64,000 bases of DNA. It comes from Alishewanella jeotgali KCTC 22429 (GTDB taxonomy: Bacteria > Pseudomonadota > Gammaproteobacteria > Enterobacterales > Alteromonadaceae). Shown here in pieces: positions 61,722-64,000 of this stretch. A program made the position numbers and the translations under genes. Within the stretch, counting starts at the first letter, position 1, and each line of letters starts with the position of its first letter. The notes beneath the pieces are model-generated. The model worked only from the letters and a program-made list of their open reading frames with translations. It was not told where the DNA came from and did not search any database. The DNA lies in the NCBI RefSeq assembly GCF_000245735.1, contig NZ_AHTH01000005.1, positions 186,001 to 250,000 on the forward strand. The letters run 5' to 3'.

Positions 61722-64000
61722 TTAGAGATTTTGTTCAAACAGTTTGTAGATACGGCGGTACTCGTCCAGCCAGCTGCTTGGTTGCCGGAAACCATGATTC
61801 TCCACCGGATAGATCGCGGTTTCAAAGTGAATGATTTCCTGCTCAATCAGCCGTTGTACCAAACGCACCACATCCTGGAAGAACACATTATCATCGACCA
61901 TAGGGGCGTTGATCAGCAGTGGCTTTTTCAGACCCTGAGTAAAGTAGATCGGTGAACTGCGTTCATAAGCAATAGGATCGATATCCGGCGTGTTCAGAAT
62001 ATTTGAGGTATAAGGGTGGTTATAATAAGCCCAGTCACTAACCGGCCGCAGTGCCGCCCCGGCCTGGAACAACTCAGGCTCTTTAAACAGCGCCATAAAG
62101 GTCATAAAGCCACCGTAAGAGCCACCATAGGTACCGATGCGCTTACGATCAACATTGGCATGTTTTACCAGCCACTCGACACCATCGACCAGATCCTGAA
62201 TTTCCGGTGTTCCCATCTGACGGTAAATGGCAGTACGCCAGTCACGGCCATAGCCTTTTGATGCCCGGAAATCCATATCCATCACTACATAACCCTGTTG
62301 TACCAGCAGGTTGTGGAAGAAGAACTCTCGGAAGTAACCCGACCAACCCAGATCGCTGTTTTGCAGATAGCCGGCACCGTGGTTAAAGATCACTGCCCGG
62401 CGCGCTTCACCCTGCTGATAATCTGCTGGCAGATAGACCTTGCTAAATACCGGATGCTTGCCATGGCTGGACGGTACAGCTACCACCTGTGGCGCCACCA
62501 GCGGTAACTCGCGGAACTGTGCCGAAATGGTATTGGTTAATTGCTTTAGCTCAGCGCCTGGTCGGGCATCCGCGACGTACAACTCAGGTGGCAACAGGTT
62601 AGTAGAATGGCGCAGTAATAACTTTTGCTCATCCGGTGATAAGGTAAACTCGGTGCTACCCAGCAGGTTGGTCAGCTGTTCAATTTGTCCGTTAGCCAGC
62701 GCCAACCGGTACACATTGTAAATACCAGGATGGCTGACGTTGGCGGTGTAATACAGATACTGGTCATTATGCGTCAGTACCGGATTGCTCACCTCAAAGG
62801 TGCCGGCAGTCAGTTTCTTCGGGTTACGATCTTTCAGGCCCTTGGTATACAGATGGGAGTAACCACTCTCTTCTGACAGGAAATACAGGGTTTCGCTGTT
62901 GTTTAACCAGCCAAAGTCGTTAAAGGCGTAGTTAACCCAGGCTTTATCATGTAAGCGGTGCTGTGGTTGTAACTTTTTGCCTACCAGATCAACAGTCGCG
63001 ATCCAGCGGTCTTTGTTATCAAAGGCCTTTAACATGACCGCCAGCTGCTGACCATTCGGGTGCCAACGCAGCGCGCTCTGGCTCCAGTACCAATCGGTCA
63101 TTAAACCAATATCGCGGATAACCTTGGCACTCTTATAGGTTTCGCCCCGCGCCTTGGCATTTTCCGCTTTAACCTCAGCCAGAACATCTTCGTTATAGCC
63201 CGGTAAACTGGTATAGCTCAGTTCATGCTGACTGCCATCGCGTAAATCAACCAGGATCAGCTTCTGTGGCTCAGGTTTAAAGTCGTTTACCCTGGCCCGT
63301 ACCGGCTGCGCCAGAATATCGCCGGTTGCCGAAATATAGTTCGGCATAATGTCTTTCTCGTTGCGGCTGCTTTGCTTGCGACTGGCCAGGATCAGATGAG
63401 TACCGGCCGGTGATAAGCTGGCATCGACAATTTGCTGGCCTTTACCAACATAGATAGCAGCTGGCGCTAAACTGGCGTTTTGTTGCCGTAATTGTTGCTG
63501 TGCGTCAAAGCGCTCTGCCTGGTTGCGTTGTTGCAGCGCGACAAACTCCAGCAACTTATGTTGCTCCTGCGCCAGATAGCCTTTGGGCACGGCTGGTGCT
63601 TTTGGCGCATCTTCGGTCTTCAGGCTGGCCAGCTCGGTATGACTGCCGTTGTTAAAATCGTAAGCGATAAAATCCCAGCCTTGCTGATACACCAGGCGAC
63701 CATCCAGCAAAAATTGCGGCCGGCTGTGGCTGCTGTTGCTGCGGGTTAACTGCAGTAACTCACCGTTTTGCAGCACAAACACATTGCCTTCAAACACATA
63801 GGCCGCTTTGCTGCGATCACTGTTATACACCAGCTGCGAGGCGCCCATCTGATGCCAGTGCGCCAGCTTAACCAGCTCACCGTTGCCCTCGGCTAACAAG
63901 GGGCGGCTAAACCAATCCCGTAACTCACTACCCTCGCGTTTACGCTGGTAATAAATGGTGCTGCTGTCCGGCGACCAGAACGCCGTTTCCGGCTGACGGC
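61722..64000 (-). CDS. S9-family (DPP-IV/prolyl oligopeptidase-like) serine peptidase, N-terminus off window
   Basis: At least 758 residues are visible; the frame is open to the edge (RQPETAFWSPDSSTIYY) so the start lies beyond 64000. An N-terminal beta-propeller with repeated WHPNGQQLAV-like and SPDEQKLLL-like phrases is followed by a C-terminal alpha/beta hydrolase. Catalytic Ser in GTYGGSYGGFMTF, Asp in INAPMVDDNVFFQD, and His in YPVENHGF. Probably cleaves after proline or alanine at the N-terminus of peptides, likely periplasmic by family; the signal peptide cannot be seen. Confidence 0.92.
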   Translation of the reverse strand, partial: RQPETAFWSPDSSTIYYQRKREGSELRDWFSRPLLAEGNGELVKLAHWHQMGASQLVYNSDRSKAAYVFEGNVFVLQNGELLQLTRSNSSHSRPQFLLDGRLVYQQGWDFIAYDFNNGSHTELASLKTEDAPKAPAVPKGYLAQEQHKLLEFVALQQRNQAERFDAQQQLRQQNASLAPAAIYVGKGQQIVDASLSPAGTHLILASRKQSSRNEKDIMPNYISATGDILAQPVRARVNDFKPEPQKLILVDLRDGSQHELSYTSLPGYNEDVLAEVKAENAKARGETYKSAKVIRDIGLMTDWYWSQSALRWHPNGQQLAVMLKAFDNKDRWIATVDLVGKKLQPQHRLHDKAWVNYAFNDFGWLNNSETLYFLSEESGYSHLYTKGLKDRNPKKLTAGTFEVSNPVLTHNDQYLYYTANVSHPGIYNVYRLALANGQIEQLTNLLGSTEFTLSPDEQKLLLRHSTNLLPPELYVADARPGAELKQLTNTISAQFRELPLVAPQVVAVPSSHGKHPVFSKVYLPADYQQGEARRAVIFNHGAGYLQNSDLGWSGYFREFFFHNLLVQQGYVVMDMDFRASKGYGRDWRTAIYRQMGTPEIQDLVDGVEWLVKHANVDRKRIGTYGGSYGGFMTFMALFKEPELFQAGAALRPVSDWAYYNHPYTSNILNTPDIDPIAYERSSPIYFTQGLKKPLLINAPMVDDNVFFQDVVRLVQRLIEQEIIHFETAIYPVENHGFRQPSSWLDEYRRIYKLFEQNL

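Overview
The window looks like one contiguous chromosomal segment of a Gram-negative gammaproteobacterium. The gene set (RfaH-type regulator, Wzi/Wza export, a BenM-type benzoate regulon, a PEP-CTERM-like protein) would suit an Alteromonadales/Chromatiaceae bacterium such as Rheinheimera or Alishewanella. That placement is inferred from gene content and is not proven. I saw no rRNA, tRNA, transposase, integrase or CRISPR array.

Region 1 (1-29.8 kb) is a Wzx/Wzy-type surface polysaccharide locus, read mostly leftward. At the promoter-proximal end lie wzi, an rfaH-like antiterminator, and then a leader with a JUMPstart/ops element directly ahead of wza. After these come wzz, a wbpA/B/D/E-like set for a 2,3-diacetamido uronic acid, wzx, wzy, a GT4 enzyme, and an fnlABC + wbuB-like set for N-acetyl-L-fucosamine. 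The left end carries a GNAT, a PglE-like aminotransferase, a PglC-like initiating transferase, glmM, ugd, galU and the start of a PglF/WbpM-like dehydratase. rmlC, rmlB and rmlD (dTDP-rhamnose) follow wzi; rmlA, wzb and wzc are not in the window. The conserved flanks of this locus are studded with tandem 7-bp repeats (CAAAACT/CAACATT/CAACACT or their complements). These sit against stop codons, inside the rmlB coding sequence, and as a GGGTTTT array with G-quadruplex potential between wzi and rmlC. The variable core (6.3-21.9 kb) has none.

Region 2 (29.8-34.5 kb) is accessory DNA: a RloA/RloB-like ATPase-TOPRIM pair (possible defence module), a wecC-like gene broken by one frameshift, and a PIN-toxin/Phd-antitoxin pair bracketed by a GGGGTCAGGTCTTGC-type mobile hairpin repeat.

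Region 3 (34.5-50.1 kb) is a complete benzoate-to-central-metabolism route: catBCA, benABCD, catIJ, pcaF, pcaD, then benK/pcaK-like, benE and an OprD-type porin. A divergent BenM/CatM-type LysR regulator controls it. Two sets of three ATAC-N7-GTAT-like operators, one at catB and one at benK, suggest one regulon. There is an intrinsic terminator between catA and benA and another after pcaD. The 1.1-kb gap before benK holds structured repeats whose hairpin stems differ between copies yet keep pairing.

Region 4 (50.2-64 kb) is mixed: a P2-type ATPase lacking the usual TM6 Asp, a LuxR-type regulator, a PEP-CTERM-like secreted protein behind a sigma-54-like promoter, a multipass membrane protein, a coiled-coil protein, a kelch protein, a PAS protein without an output domain, two divergent RluA-type pseudouridine synthases, and an S9 peptidase cut by the window edge.
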